DNA from: Streptomyces halstedii
Lineage (GTDB): Bacteria; Actinomycetota; Actinomycetes; Streptomycetales; Streptomycetaceae
Assembly: GCA_000720535.1 (NCBI GenBank)
Contig: JOAZ01000003.1
Span: 248,001-312,000, forward strand
DNA length: 64,000 nucleotides
Direction: 5' to 3'
Positions 33,378 to 42,728 of the stretch are shown in pieces (position 1 is the stretch's first letter; each line of letters starts with the position of its first letter). Made by a program: the position numbers and the translations under genes. The notes below the pieces were generated by a model. It was not told the DNA's origin and did no database searches. It worked only from the letters and a program-made list of their open reading frames with translations.

Positions 33378-34787
33378 TCAGGCCGCGATCGGGGCGAGCC
33401 TTCCCGCGTCGTCGCCGGCCAGTTCGTAGGCGCGGCCCACACGCAGCACAGCCGCTTCGTACAGGGGGCGGCCCATCAGCTGCATTCCGATCGGCATGCC
33501 CGCGTAATCATGACCGACAGGCAGGGTGAGCGCCGGAACCCCGGTGATGTTGGCCGGCGCGGAGAGACGGACATAGCTGTCGGAGACGGCTTCCACCGTT
33601 CCGTCGGCCCATTCGACGGCCTCCTGACCCGACTTGGTGGCGGTCATCGGCACCGCGGGAGCGGCGATGACGTCGACCTGGCGGAACATCCGGGTCCAGG
33701 CGTCGCGCATCATGGTCCGCGCGCGCTGGGCACGGAGATAGTCGCCGGCCAGGACGAGTTCCCCGGCTTCCAGCAGGAGGCGTACGTCCGGCGCGTACAG
33801 CTCGGGTACCGAGCGCAGCGTCTGTTCGTGGTAGGCCGTCGCCTCCGGGACCATCAGCCCCCAGTGGATCGCCTGCACGTAGCGCGTCAGCGGGATCTCG
33901 ACCTCGACGATCTCGGCCCCCAGCCGCTGGAGCGTCCCGATGGCCCGGCGTACCGCCGTGTCGACCTCGGGGGAGATCCGCTCGAAGTAGTAGTTGCGCG
34001 GGACTCCGACGCGCAGTCCCGTCAGATCCGAGTCGTCGCGGGACAGCTCGCTCCCCAGCCGGCCCTTCGCCTCGAAGGGACTGCTCGCGGGATCGCGCGG
34101 GTCGTGCCCCACCAGTGCGTCGAGCACGAGCGCCGCGTCCTCGACGGTGCGGGTGACAGGGCCGACATGGTCCAGGGACCAGGACAGCGAGGTCACGCCG
34201 TGCCGGGGGACCAGGCCGTACGTGGGCTTGAGTCCGACGACGCCGTTCAGCGCGGCGGGGACGCGGATCGAGCCCCCGGTGTCCGTGCCCAACGCGAAGG
34301 TGGCCTCTCCCGCGGCCACGGCCACGGCGGAGCCGCCGCTCGATCCCCCGGCGATACGGCTGTGGTCCCACGCGTTGTTGGTCTGGGGAGTCGTCAGCCC
34401 GTAGGCGAATTCATGGGTGTGGGTCTTGCCGAGCAGGACCGCGCCGGCCTCGGACAGTCGCGCGGCCACGGCGCTGTCGCCGTCGGCCAGGTGGTCCGCC
34501 CGGACGCGGGAACTGGCCGTGGTCGGCATGCCCTGGGCGTCGATCAAATCCTTCAGCGCCATGGGGATGCCGTGCAGCGGACCGCGTGACCGTCCGGCGG
34601 CGATCTCCCGCTCGGCCAGGGCCGCCGTGCGACGGGCGGCGGCCGAGGCCACGGTGACGTAGGCCTGGAGTCGTTCCTCCACCGCGCCGATGCGGTCCAG
34701 GACGGATTCGGTCAGCTCGACGGGCGACAGCTCCTTCGCCCGCACGGCACGGGCCGCTTCGGTCAGTGACATCTCAAACGGCTGCAT
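33378..34787 (-). CDS. Amidase signature hydrolase, AtzE/GatA-like
   Basis: 469 aa from ATG 34787 with AGGAG upstream. Triad: Lys in GIPMALKDLIDAQG (about 73-86), Ser pair in AGGSSGGSAVAVAAGEATFALG, and GTDTGGSIRVPAALNGVVGLKPTYG, all full strength. The length and TYGLVPRHGVTSLSWSLDHVGPV segment resemble GatA and AtzE. It overlaps by 14 bases a 69-aa protein of the GatC/AtzG type, which strongly suggests a heteromeric amidase of the AtzEG class. Biuret-like or other small amides are possible substrates, but none can be chosen from sequence. Confidence 0.85.
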   Translation of the reverse strand: MQPFEMSLTEAARAVRAKELSPVELTESVLDRIGAVEERLQAYVTVASAAARRTAALAEREIAAGRSRGPLHGIPMALKDLIDAQGMPTTASSRVRADHLADGDSAVAARLSEAGAVLLGKTHTHEFAYGLTTPQTNNAWDHSRIAGGSSGGSAVAVAAGEATFALGTDTGGSIRVPAALNGVVGLKPTYGLVPRHGVTSLSWSLDHVGPVTRTVEDAALVLDALVGHDPRDPASSPFEAKGRLGSELSRDDSDLTGLRVGVPRNYYFERISPEVDTAVRRAIGTLQRLGAEIVEVEIPLTRYVQAIHWGLMVPEATAYHEQTLRSVPELYAPDVRLLLEAGELVLAGDYLRAQRARTMMRDAWTRMFRQVDVIAAPAVPMTATKSGQEAVEWADGTVEAVSDSYVRLSAPANITGVPALTLPVGHDYAGMPIGMQLMGRPLYEAAVLRVGRAYELAGDDAGRLAPIAA

Positions 34788-34983
34788 TGACGTGCTCCTG
34801 TCCGGTGGCGTAGACGGCCGCCGGCGCGGTGTCCCCGAAGTCGAGTTCCCGCAGGGTGGCGATGACGGACTGGATGTGTTCGGCGGTGCCCGCCACCACC
34901 TCATGGCGGTCGTCGCTCAGCGGAAGCCCTGCCCGAAGCGCCCATCGGGCTGCTTCCTGGGGGGTGAGTCGGCCGGTGTTCAT
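34774..34983 (-). CDS. Small AtzG/GatC-like subunit (DUF4089 type)
   Basis: 69 aa from ATG 34983. Starts MNTGRLTPQEAARWALRAGL and contains EHIQSVIATLRELDFGD, then TAPAAVYATGQEH. This is an N-terminal helix pair followed by an extended tail, as in AtzG (68 aa in the cyanuric-acid pathway) and the GatC-like subunits that wrap around AS-family amidases. It is the first gene of the amidase operon and overlaps the amidase start, so equal synthesis is expected. Small size and compositional bias lower certainty. Confidence 0.7.
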   Translation of the reverse strand: MNTGRLTPQEAARWALRAGLPLSDDRHEVVAGTAEHIQSVIATLRELDFGDTAPAAVYATGQEHVNAAV

Positions 34984-35044
34984 GAGTGCCCTTTCGGCTC
35001 TGTACGTCATGCCGCGCCGGGCCGTGGTCCGACCTCGCGACAAC

Positions 35045-35061
35045 CAAACGCTAACCGTTTG
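35045..35061. promoter_or_regulatory. Palindrome in the amidase/MFS divergent promoter
   Basis: CAAACG-CTAAC-CGTTTG, a perfect six-base inverted repeat with a five-base spacer, 62 bases upstream of the small amidase subunit. A second regulatory protein or the same TetR could use it. Confidence 0.5.
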
Positions 35062-35095
35062 CTTTAGTGGACGCTAGAACCTACGGTAGCCAAAA

Positions 35096-35108
35096 GCAAA
35101 TTCATTGC
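35096..35108. promoter_or_regulatory. Candidate TetR operator upstream of the MFS gene
   Basis: GCAAATTCATTGC lies 22 bases before the MFS start codon. It is inside a wider imperfect repeat (CAAAAGCAA and TTGCCTTTAG). It shares 11 of 13 bases with the box upstream of the TetR gene. Confidence 0.55.
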
Positions 35109-35130
35109 CTTTAGCTCGGAAGGGAAGCTC

Positions 35131-36438
35131 ATGCAGAGCGCCTCCGCAGGTCCGGCCCCGCGACGCACTCCTCTTTCAAGGCGCTTGCCCTTCACGTTGA
35201 ACGCCTCCGTCCTGATCGCGCTCCTCGCCGCGTCCAGCGCGCCGACCCCGCTCTACGCCCTCTACCAGGACCAGTGGCAGCTCTCCGCACTGACGGTGAC
35301 CGTAGTCTTCAGCGCGTACGCGCTGGCACTGCTGGTCGCCCTCCTGACCACCGGCGCGCTCTCCGACCACGTCGGACGACGCCCGGTCCTCATGGGCGCG
35401 CTGACCTTGCAGATCGTCTCCATGGGCGTCTTCGTGACGGCCCACGGCGTGGGAACGCTGATCACCGCCCGTGTCCTGCAGGGGCTCGCGACCGGCACGG
35501 CCACCAGTGCCGCGGGCGCCGCCCTGCTCGACCTGGAGAACCCGGCCCGTCCCGGCCGCTCGGCGCTGGCCAACAGCGTCTCACCGGTCGCCGGGATGGC
35601 CGCCGGAGTCATGGGCGCCACCCTGCTCGTGCACTTCGCGCCCGGCCCGACGGTCACCGTGTACGTACTGCTGATGGTCCTCTTCGCCGTCCAGATCTTC
35701 GCTCTCGCCTTCACGGACGAGACCGCCCACCCTCATGCCGGCGCACTGCGGTCGATGCGGCCTCACCTGGCGCTGCCCGGGGCGGCGCGGCGCGCGCTCG
35801 TACTCACCGGCGCGGGCGTCGTGGCCGTCTGGGCCCTGGGCGGTTTCTACTCCTCGCTGGGCCCGGCCTTCACCCGGCTCATCTCCCCCGCCGCCCCCCA
35901 GGCGGCCGGCGGCCTGGTGTTCTTCACGCTGACCCTCTGCGCGGCCCTGACCGTGTGGGCGACGCGGTCGTTGCGCGCCCTCACCGCCGCCACTCTCGGT
36001 TGCTGTGCGGTGATCCCGGCCGTACTGCTGTCGGTGGGTGCCATGCACGTCACCAGCCTGGCTCCGCTCTTCGCCGGCGCCGCGCTGGCCGGGTTCGGCT
36101 TCGGGGCCGTGTCCCAGGGCGCCCTGCGCATGGTCCTCGCCCCGGTCCGCGAGAACGAAAGAAGCGGCACCCTCGCCTCCTACTACGTCCTCAGTTACCT
36201 CGCGATGAGCCTGCCGGCCATCGGCGCCGGGGTCCTCACCGTGCGCTACGGGCTGGGGACGGCGGCACATCTGTACGCGGCTGCCGTGATCCTGCTGGCC
36301 CTCGCGGCCGTGGGGGCACTCGCCAGGACCCTGCGCGACCGCTCAGGGAAAACAACACCTGCACCGCTTCCACCGACCCGATCGAGCGGCCGCACAGCCC
36401 CGGCGATCGCACGTCGGCCCCTCACTCACCACAAGTAA
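35131..36438 (+). CDS. Major facilitator superfamily transporter
   Basis: 435 aa, 12 predicted membrane helices, ATG with GGAAGGGAAG upstream. MFS loop 2-3 motif GALSDHVGRRPVLMG (about 79-93) is clear, and the second-half counterpart is degenerate. The N-terminal PTPLYALYQ is common in actinobacterial drug/sugar-type efflux MFS proteins. It is divergent from the amidase pair and followed 10 bases later by a metallo-hydrolase, so it could import a substrate or expel a product of that locus. Polar C-tail of about 30 residues. Confidence 0.88.
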   Translation: MQSASAGPAPRRTPLSRRLPFTLNASVLIALLAASSAPTPLYALYQDQWQLSALTVTVVFSAYALALLVALLTTGALSDHVGRRPVLMGALTLQIVSMGVFVTAHGVGTLITARVLQGLATGTATSAAGAALLDLENPARPGRSALANSVSPVAGMAAGVMGATLLVHFAPGPTVTVYVLLMVLFAVQIFALAFTDETAHPHAGALRSMRPHLALPGAARRALVLTGAGVVAVWALGGFYSSLGPAFTRLISPAAPQAAGGLVFFTLTLCAALTVWATRSLRALTAATLGCCAVIPAVLLSVGAMHVTSLAPLFAGAALAGFGFGAVSQGALRMVLAPVRENERSGTLASYYVLSYLAMSLPAIGAGVLTVRYGLGTAAHLYAAAVILLALAAVGALARTLRDRSGKTTPAPLPPTRSSGRTAPAIARRPLTHHK

Positions 36439-36448
36439 AGGAACACCC

Positions 36449-37390
36449 ATGCCCACGGCACCCCTTCCCCGTACGGCCGACACCACCACCACCACCGGCA
36501 CCGGCATCCCGGCGTGGACCGTAGGAGACCTCGCGATCCACCGCGTCGACGAGGTACACCTTCCCCCGCAGACCGGTCCCTGGCTGCTGCCCGGAGCCAC
36601 CCCGGAGATCGTCGGCCGAGTTCCCTGGCTGCGGCCTGACTTCGCGGACGAACAGAGCGTCCTGCGCCTGGCGAGCCACAGTTTCGCGGTCGAGGCGAAC
36701 GGTCGTCGCGTGCTCGTCGACACCGGGATCGGCAACGGCAAGCAGCGCGCCAATCCGGCCTGGGACAACCTGGACAGCGACTATCTGAAGCGGCTCACGG
36801 AGGCCGGCTTCGCCCCGGAGACAGTGGACTTCGTCGTTCTCACCCACCTCCACACCGATCACGTCGGCTGGAACACCCAGGCGCGGGGCGCCGACTGGGT
36901 ACCGACCTTCCCGAACGCGCGCTACCTCACCACCCGCACGGAGTGGGACTACTGGGCGGGGGTCGACATGGAGGAGGCCCGGCGTCAGATGTTCCGGGAC
37001 TCCGTACACCCCATCAGGGACGCGGGCCTGCTCGACCTCGTCGATGTCCCGGAAGAGGGTACGGAGATCACGCCGGGTGTCCGTCTGCTGCCCACCCCGG
37101 GCCATACGCCGGGCCAGGTGGCGGTTGAGCTGCGCAGCCGGGGTGAGACCGCGCTCATCACCGGCGACTGCATCCACCACCCCGTCCAGTTGGTCCACCC
37201 CGATCTGGGCAGCTGCGTGGACATCGACCCGGCGGCCGCCGCCCGGACCAGGCAGCGCATCCTCGGTTCGCTCTCCGGCACCGCGACCCTGCTCCTCGGC
37301 AGCCACTTCCCGCCGCCCACCGCGGGCCGTGTCGTCCCGCGGGGCGACACCTACGAGCTGGTCCCCTCCGCACCGGACAGCCGTGTGTGA
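36449..37390 (+). CDS. Metallo-beta-lactamase-fold hydrolase
   Basis: 313 aa, ATG with AAAGGAA upstream, 10 bases after the MFS stop. Binuclear zinc motif THLHTDHVG (His133, His135, Asp137, His138), third His in PTPGHTPGQ, bridging Asp in ITGDCIHHP and last His in LGSHFPPP. The pattern and the long insert after DTGIGNGK resemble N-acyl homoserine lactonase/MBL-type quorum quenchers and other lactone or ester hydrolases of this length. Acts in the cytoplasm (no signal). Presumed to work with the co-transcribed MFS and divergent amidase. Confidence 0.87.
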   Translation: MPTAPLPRTADTTTTTGTGIPAWTVGDLAIHRVDEVHLPPQTGPWLLPGATPEIVGRVPWLRPDFADEQSVLRLASHSFAVEANGRRVLVDTGIGNGKQRANPAWDNLDSDYLKRLTEAGFAPETVDFVVLTHLHTDHVGWNTQARGADWVPTFPNARYLTTRTEWDYWAGVDMEEARRQMFRDSVHPIRDAGLLDLVDVPEEGTEITPGVRLLPTPGHTPGQVAVELRSRGETALITGDCIHHPVQLVHPDLGSCVDIDPAAAARTRQRILGSLSGTATLLLGSHFPPPTAGRVVPRGDTYELVPSAPDSRV

Positions 37391-37688
37391 AGCACGGCCA
37401 GGTCCGTGCCCTGCTCGCGCGGCAGCCGCGTGATCGCCTTCTTCGCTCAGGACAGGACGAGGCAGACACCGCGGCACGGTGTCACTCCGTCGCTGAGGAG
37501 AAGGCGTCCGAGGGTAATCCCGCAGGTCACAGCGTTGCGTCTCTGCGCCGCGTACGGGGAGCGCCAGGCTCCGCCCACGGAGATCGGGCGGCGTCCGCGT
37601 TCGGCGTACGGCCCACGCGCCCTGAGGGGGGCGGGAGTGCCGCGGCTCAGGCTCGCCGAGGGTCCGTCGGGCGGAATACTCTGTCGGC
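37391..37688. other. Spacer before the PadR gene
   Basis: 298 bases. An open frame through it has poor codon pattern and no convincing start, so I do not call a gene. The right end has AATACT (37675-37680) eight bases before the PadR ATG, a -10-like element that would give a leaderless mRNA. Confidence 0.45.
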
Positions 37689-38024
37689 ATGAGCGAACGA
37701 GGAATGCAGGAGCTGGCTCTGCTGCTGCTGACGGCGCTGGCGAATGCCCCTCGGCACGGGTACGCCATCGCCCAGGAGGTCAAGACCATCACCGACGGCC
37801 GGGTGACGCCGCGCACCGGGGCGCTCTACGGGGCGCTGGACAGGCTGCTGGCGGAGGGCTTGATCCAGGTGGAGCGCGAGGAGGTGGTGGGCGGCCGGGC
37901 TCGCCGGGTCTTCGCTCTCGCTCCCGCCGGGCGGGAGAGGCTGGAGGCGGAGGCGGAGCGGCTGGCCGCGACCGCCCGGGAGGTCAGGCGGCGTCTGGCC
38001 GCCGGCGCGGCCGCGCCGGCGTGA
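37689..38024 (+). CDS. PadR-family transcriptional regulator
   Basis: 111 aa. Winged helix of PadR: ELALLLLTALANAPRHGYAIAQEV (about 8-31), TPRTGALYGALDRLLAEGLIQ recognition part, then the wing RARRVFALAPAGRERL. It is short, lacking the long C-terminal dimerisation arm, as in the PadR-s2 group. It overlaps the following membrane-protein gene by GTGA. In many actinobacteria such a PadR controls its own two-gene operon encoding a membrane partner. There is no Shine-Dalgarno sequence, so leaderless translation is likely. Confidence 0.87.
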   Translation: MSERGMQELALLLLTALANAPRHGYAIAQEVKTITDGRVTPRTGALYGALDRLLAEGLIQVEREEVVGGRARRVFALAPAGRERLEAEAERLAATAREVRRRLAAGAAAPA

Positions 38025-38908
38025 GTGATCCCCTCGTCCGTCTGTATCCCGCCGCGTACCGGGCCGCTCACGGGCAGGAAATCATCGACGTGCACCGGGA
38101 GATGACGGCGGACATGGGGCGTCCGGCCCGGCTGCGCGCGGACGCCGATCTGGTCGCGCACGCCCTGCGGGTCCGGCTGGGGCTCGACTCGGCGTCGCCC
38201 GCGGGGCGCTTCTTCGCCCTGGCCGCCCCGTTCGCCCTGGCGGCCTGTGCGGTGGGCAGCGGGCTGCGTCTCACGCGCTGGTACACCGGGCTCGCACTCT
38301 CGCCGGCCCCGGTGCGGGTACAGCTCCACGCCACGGACGGCGCGTGGATCCTGTACATGCTGCTCTCGCTGCTGGTGTGCGTCGGCGCGGTCGTCGCCCT
38401 GACCGGCCGGTGGGGGCCGGGTGCGGGGCTGGCCGGGTGTGGGCTGCTGGGGACGGCCGTGCAGTGGGCCGCCGGCGCACGCGTGTACGAGGACGGGGCC
38501 GTCGCTCCGGTCGCGGCGTTGCTGACCGTCGCCGTCGTCCTCGCCTGCCCTCCGGACCGGCGCGGCGACAGGGGGCTGTCGGCGGCGGCCGGAGCCATGG
38601 CCGCCGCGGGGTGGTTCCCCGTCGTCGTCGTGAATGCCGGGGCGTACACAGGGGCCTTCGGTGTGACCACGGACTACGGCGCCTGGCCGATGCTGGTCCT
38701 CGCCTTCACGGGGGCCGTCCTCGCCCTCCGCGCGCGTTCCTCAGGGCTGCGTGAGATGGGCGCGATGGCCGTGTCCGCTCCGCCGCTGGTCGCCTACTCC
38801 AGCGCGACCGTCTGGGGCGATCTCCGGCCTGTCCTCGGCACCCTTCTCCTGCTGTCGGCCGTGGCCGCGCTCACGGCGTTCGTCCAGATGGTGCGCCGCC
38901 GGAGCTGA
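38021..38908 (+). CDS. Integral membrane protein coupled to PadR
   Basis: 295 aa from GTG 38021 overlapping the PadR stop. The N-terminal about 55 residues are cytoplasmic and begin with DPLVRLYPAAYRAAHGQEII, the common opening of PadR-partner membrane proteins in Streptomyces. Seven to eight hydrophobic helices follow, without enzyme motifs. Function unknown; a membrane-stress or permease role is suggested only by the PadR pairing. A strong terminator follows, making this a two-gene unit. Confidence 0.75.
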   Translation: MSDPLVRLYPAAYRAAHGQEIIDVHREMTADMGRPARLRADADLVAHALRVRLGLDSASPAGRFFALAAPFALAACAVGSGLRLTRWYTGLALSPAPVRVQLHATDGAWILYMLLSLLVCVGAVVALTGRWGPGAGLAGCGLLGTAVQWAAGARVYEDGAVAPVAALLTVAVVLACPPDRRGDRGLSAAAGAMAAAGWFPVVVVNAGAYTGAFGVTTDYGAWPMLVLAFTGAVLALRARSSGLREMGAMAVSAPPLVAYSSATVWGDLRPVLGTLLLLSAVAALTAFVQMVRRRS

Positions 38909-38927
38909 CAACCGCTTCTTCCTTCCG

Positions 38928-38955
38928 GCCGGCCGCCCGCGAACGGGCGGCCGGC
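38928..38955 (+). terminator. Perfect 12-bp hairpin with CGAA tetraloop
   Basis: GCCGGCCGCCCG pairs with CGGGCGGCCGGC around the loop CGAA, 20 bases after the membrane-protein stop. The preceding CTTCTTCCTT is pyrimidine-rich. Confidence 0.8.
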
Positions 38956-39197
38956 TCTGCCGTGTCGGCCGTACGGCGTGCCTGGCGGCTTCCTCGCGTC
39001 GGCACCCCCTCCTCACCAGCACCCCCGCGCGTGCCCGCGTTGCAATAGTCCGTTGAGATGAATACTCTCTCCGGTGTTCTATCCGTGCGTGTGCTGCCTG
39101 AGCCGGACGGTCGTGAACGCCCCCAGCGAAAGGGCGATCGCGGAGCGACGTGCCGTGACCCCCGCCCGGTCCCTTCCGAACAGAGAAGATCACCGAG

Positions 39198-40124
39198 TTG
39201 CCGTTCACCTTGTCCCACCCCGCCGCAGTGCTGCCACTGATGCGTCGGCCCTTCGTACCGGCGGCCCTGGTCGCAGGTGCCTTGGCGCCGGACGCCCCGT
39301 ACTTCCTGAACGCCCTCGGCGTGTCCGAGACCAGCCCCGAGGACTGGTACGGGCCGTTCCTCAACGCCACGGAGACCCATTCGCTCACGGTCGGCCTGGC
39401 GGTCGACCTGCCTCTTGCCGTCGCCCTGGTCGCCGCCTACCGGATGCTGCGCGCGCCGATCACGGCACTGCTCCCGTCCGGCCTCCGTCTTCCGGAACCC
39501 GAGCGGACAACCGGCCTGCCGGCCAAGGCCCACCACACCATGTGGCTGCTGCTCTCCGCCCTGATCGGCATCGCCTCCCACCTCGTGTGGGACTCCTTCA
39601 CCCACGGCGACGGCTTCCTGGTCTCCCACGTGCAGGCGCTGCGCGCACCGGCCCTGGGGGGCCTGACGGCCGCCCGACTGCTGCAGTACGCGAGCACCGC
39701 CTTCGGCCTGGTGGCCGTCGGTCTGCGTCTCTGGCGGCGCCGGGACCGGCTGCGCTCCCACGGCGGCGCCGGCACGGTTGCCCGTCCGGGTCCCGTCGTG
39801 CGGTGGAGCGTGGTGACTCTGCTGGTCGCGGCACCCGTGCTGGGCGGCGTCGTCAACATCCGTGACGACTTCAACGCGTACCGCTGGGCGACCGAGGTGG
39901 ACTACAGCCGACCGACCACCGTCCTGGGCGACGGCACGATAGAGACGACCTATCCCTCCAGGACGGTCCAAGCCCGATGGGGGCCCCTCGCCGAAGGTGT
40001 GTTGACCGGGGCCGCCAAGAGGGCGGGCGCTGCGTCCGCGTCCGCGCTGCTGCTGTACTCCGTCACCTGGCAGATCGGCGCCGTCTCGCGCCGGCCGCGA
40101 CGGCGGACGGTTTCCGGGCCCTGA
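39198..40124 (+). CDS. DUF4184 membrane protein
   Basis: 308 aa. The start is TTG 39198, chosen because the product then begins PFTLSHPAAVLPLMRRPFVPAALVAG, the invariant opening of DUF4184 proteins; there is no good ATG or GTG. Conserved His/Asp residues (SHPAA, LAPDAPYFL, TETHSL, SHLVWDSFTHGDGF) recall the YdjM-type membrane metal-dependent hydrolase family. Five or six helices. Biochemical role unknown. It stands alone, convergent with fadA6 with only 27 bases between stops. Confidence 0.82.
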   Translation: MPFTLSHPAAVLPLMRRPFVPAALVAGALAPDAPYFLNALGVSETSPEDWYGPFLNATETHSLTVGLAVDLPLAVALVAAYRMLRAPITALLPSGLRLPEPERTTGLPAKAHHTMWLLLSALIGIASHLVWDSFTHGDGFLVSHVQALRAPALGGLTAARLLQYASTAFGLVAVGLRLWRRRDRLRSHGGAGTVARPGPVVRWSVVTLLVAAPVLGGVVNIRDDFNAYRWATEVDYSRPTTVLGDGTIETTYPSRTVQARWGPLAEGVLTGAAKRAGAASASALLLYSVTWQIGAVSRRPRRRTVSGP

Positions 40125-40151
40125 CCGCCGCGGCGTACGGGAACCGGGCCT

Positions 40152-41309
<1,158 letters not shown>

Positions 41310-41343
41310 GGCTGCTCCTTCGTCAAGGGGTGGTGGTGCGGGG

Positions 41344-41937
41344 TCAGTTCGGGGTGGTGATGCCTTCGAGGACCATGGACAGGTACTGGCGGGCGATCTC
41401 CTCCGGGCTGTGGGTGCCGCCGGGGCGGTACCAGGAGGCGGCCACCCAGACGGTGTCGCGGACGAACCGGTAGACGAGGCGGACGTCGAGGTCGGCGCGG
41501 AAGACCCCTTCGGCGACGCCGCGTTCCAGGGTGCGCAGCCAGGCGTTCTCGAACTTCACCTGGGAGTCGGCCAGATAGGCGAAGCGCGGCTGGGCGGACA
41601 GGTGCCGGGCTTCCTTCTGGTAGATGGCGACCGCGGGTCCGTGGCGGTCGATCTGCCGGAAGGACTCGGTGACGAGGGCCTCGATGGTCTCCCGGGGGCC
41701 GAGCCCGGCGGCGAGCACGGTGTCGTAGCCCGCCCACAGCTCGTCCAGGAAGGAGGAGAGGATCTCGTCGAGCATCGACTCCTTCGAATCGAAGTGGTAG
41801 TACAGGCTGCCCGCGAGCAGTCCGGCGGCGTCCGCGACGCGGCGGACGGTGGTGGCGTTGTACCCCTGGTCGGCGAAGACCTGGGCCGCGGTGGCCAGGA
41901 GTTCGGCGCGGCGCTCGACGTTGGAGTTCGTGGTCAT
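41344..41937 (-). CDS. kstR2: TetR-family repressor KstR2
   Basis: 197 aa from ATG 41937; a GTG nine bases earlier overlaps the ipdF stop and is possible. HTH: RRAELLATAAQVFADQGYNATTVRRVADAAGLLAGSLYYHFDSKESMLDE (about 9-58). The ligand domain retains AIYQKEARHLSAQPRFAYLAD and VYRFVRDTVWVAASWYRPGG, which I recall as nearly identical blocks in mycobacterial KstR2. KstR2 is released from DNA by HIP-CoA, the product of FadD3, and represses the C/D-ring genes. Two matching boxes at 25512 and 43910 are its likely targets. kstR2 lies within the fadE30 operon, giving autoregulation. Confidence 0.9.
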   Translation of the reverse strand: MTTNSNVERRAELLATAAQVFADQGYNATTVRRVADAAGLLAGSLYYHFDSKESMLDEILSSFLDELWAGYDTVLAAGLGPRETIEALVTESFRQIDRHGPAVAIYQKEARHLSAQPRFAYLADSQVKFENAWLRTLERGVAEGVFRADLDVRLVYRFVRDTVWVAASWYRPGGTHSPEEIARQYLSMVLEGITTPN

Positions 41938-41942
41938 CGCGT

Positions 41943-42728
41943 TCACGCCCTCTGGCTGCTGACGGAGACGGTCTCCCCGGTCATGTACGAGGAGTAGCCG
42001 CTGGCCAGGAAGACGATGACGTTGGCGATCTCCCAGGGTTCGGCGTACCGGCCGAAGGCCTCGCGCTCGGTGAGGTCGGCCAGGATCTCGGGGGTGGTGA
42101 CCTTCACCAGGTGCGGGTGCATGGCGAGGCTCGGGGCGACGGCGTTGACGCGTACGCCGAAGTCGGCGGCTTCCAGGGCGGCGCACCGGGTCAGGGCCAT
42201 GACTCCGGCCTTCGCGGCGGCGTAGTGGGCCTGGCCGCGCTGGGCCCGCCAGCCGATGACGGAGGCGTTGTTGACGACGACGCCGCCGGTCTCCTGCTCC
42301 TTGAGGTGGCGCAGGGCGGCGCGGGTGCAGCGGAAGGTGCCGTTCAGGGTGACGTCGAGGACCGTGGACCACTGCGCGTCGGTCATGTCAACGAGGTCGG
42401 CCGTGCCGCCGAGTCCGGCGTTGTTGACGACGACGTCGAGTCCGCCGTGGCGTTCGGCGGCGTGGGCGAAGAGGGCGTCGACCTGCCGCTGGTCGGTGAC
42501 GTCGCAGGGCAGGGCGGCGACGTTGTCCGCGCCGAACTCCTCGGCGAGGGCGGCGGCGCTCTCCTTCAGGCGGCGCTCGTGGGCGTCGCCGACGACGATC
42601 CGGGCGCCCTCCTGGAGGAACTTACGGGCGGTCGCTCCTCCGATCCCGGCGCCCGCGGCGGCGGTGATCACCGCGGTGCGTCCTTCCAGGAGTGAATGCC
42701 CCGGTACGTAGGGCGGTTGGCGGGTCAC
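41943..42728 (-). CDS. ipdF: SDR of HIP-CoA degradation (IpdF)
   Basis: 261 aa from GTG 42728 overlapping the fadE30 stop (M. tuberculosis Rv3559c is 262 aa). Unusual Rossmann motif ITAAAGAGIGGATARKF, NNAGLGGTADL, Ser in NNASVIGWRAQRGQ, Tyr/Lys in AHYAAAKAGV. The GAGIG loop and the GWRAQ-GQAHYA context are features of IpdF/Rv3559c rather than FabG. It is assigned to oxidation of the ring hydroxyl of the HIP-CoA-derived intermediate. Lies between fadE30 and kstR2 as in mycobacteria. Confidence 0.87.
   Translation of the reverse strand: MTRQPPYVPGHSLLEGRTAVITAAAGAGIGGATARKFLQEGARIVVGDAHERRLKESAAALAEEFGADNVAALPCDVTDQRQVDALFAHAAERHGGLDVVVNNAGLGGTADLVDMTDAQWSTVLDVTLNGTFRCTRAALRHLKEQETGGVVVNNASVIGWRAQRGQAHYAAAKAGVMALTRCAALEAADFGVRVNAVAPSLAMHPHLVKVTTPEILADLTEREAFGRYAEPWEIANVIVFLASGYSSYMTGETVSVSSQRA

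Noticed and set aside
34800-35130. A KstR2-like box in the amidase/MFS promoter (CCAAACGCTAACCGTTTG)
   Set aside because: The half-sites look similar, but the spacer is longer and the AnCAAnnnnTTGnT pattern is not met.
37387-37692. Possible 101-aa gene before PadR
   Set aside because: No ribosome site, overlaps the MBL stop and the PadR start, and lacks the usual GC third-position pattern.
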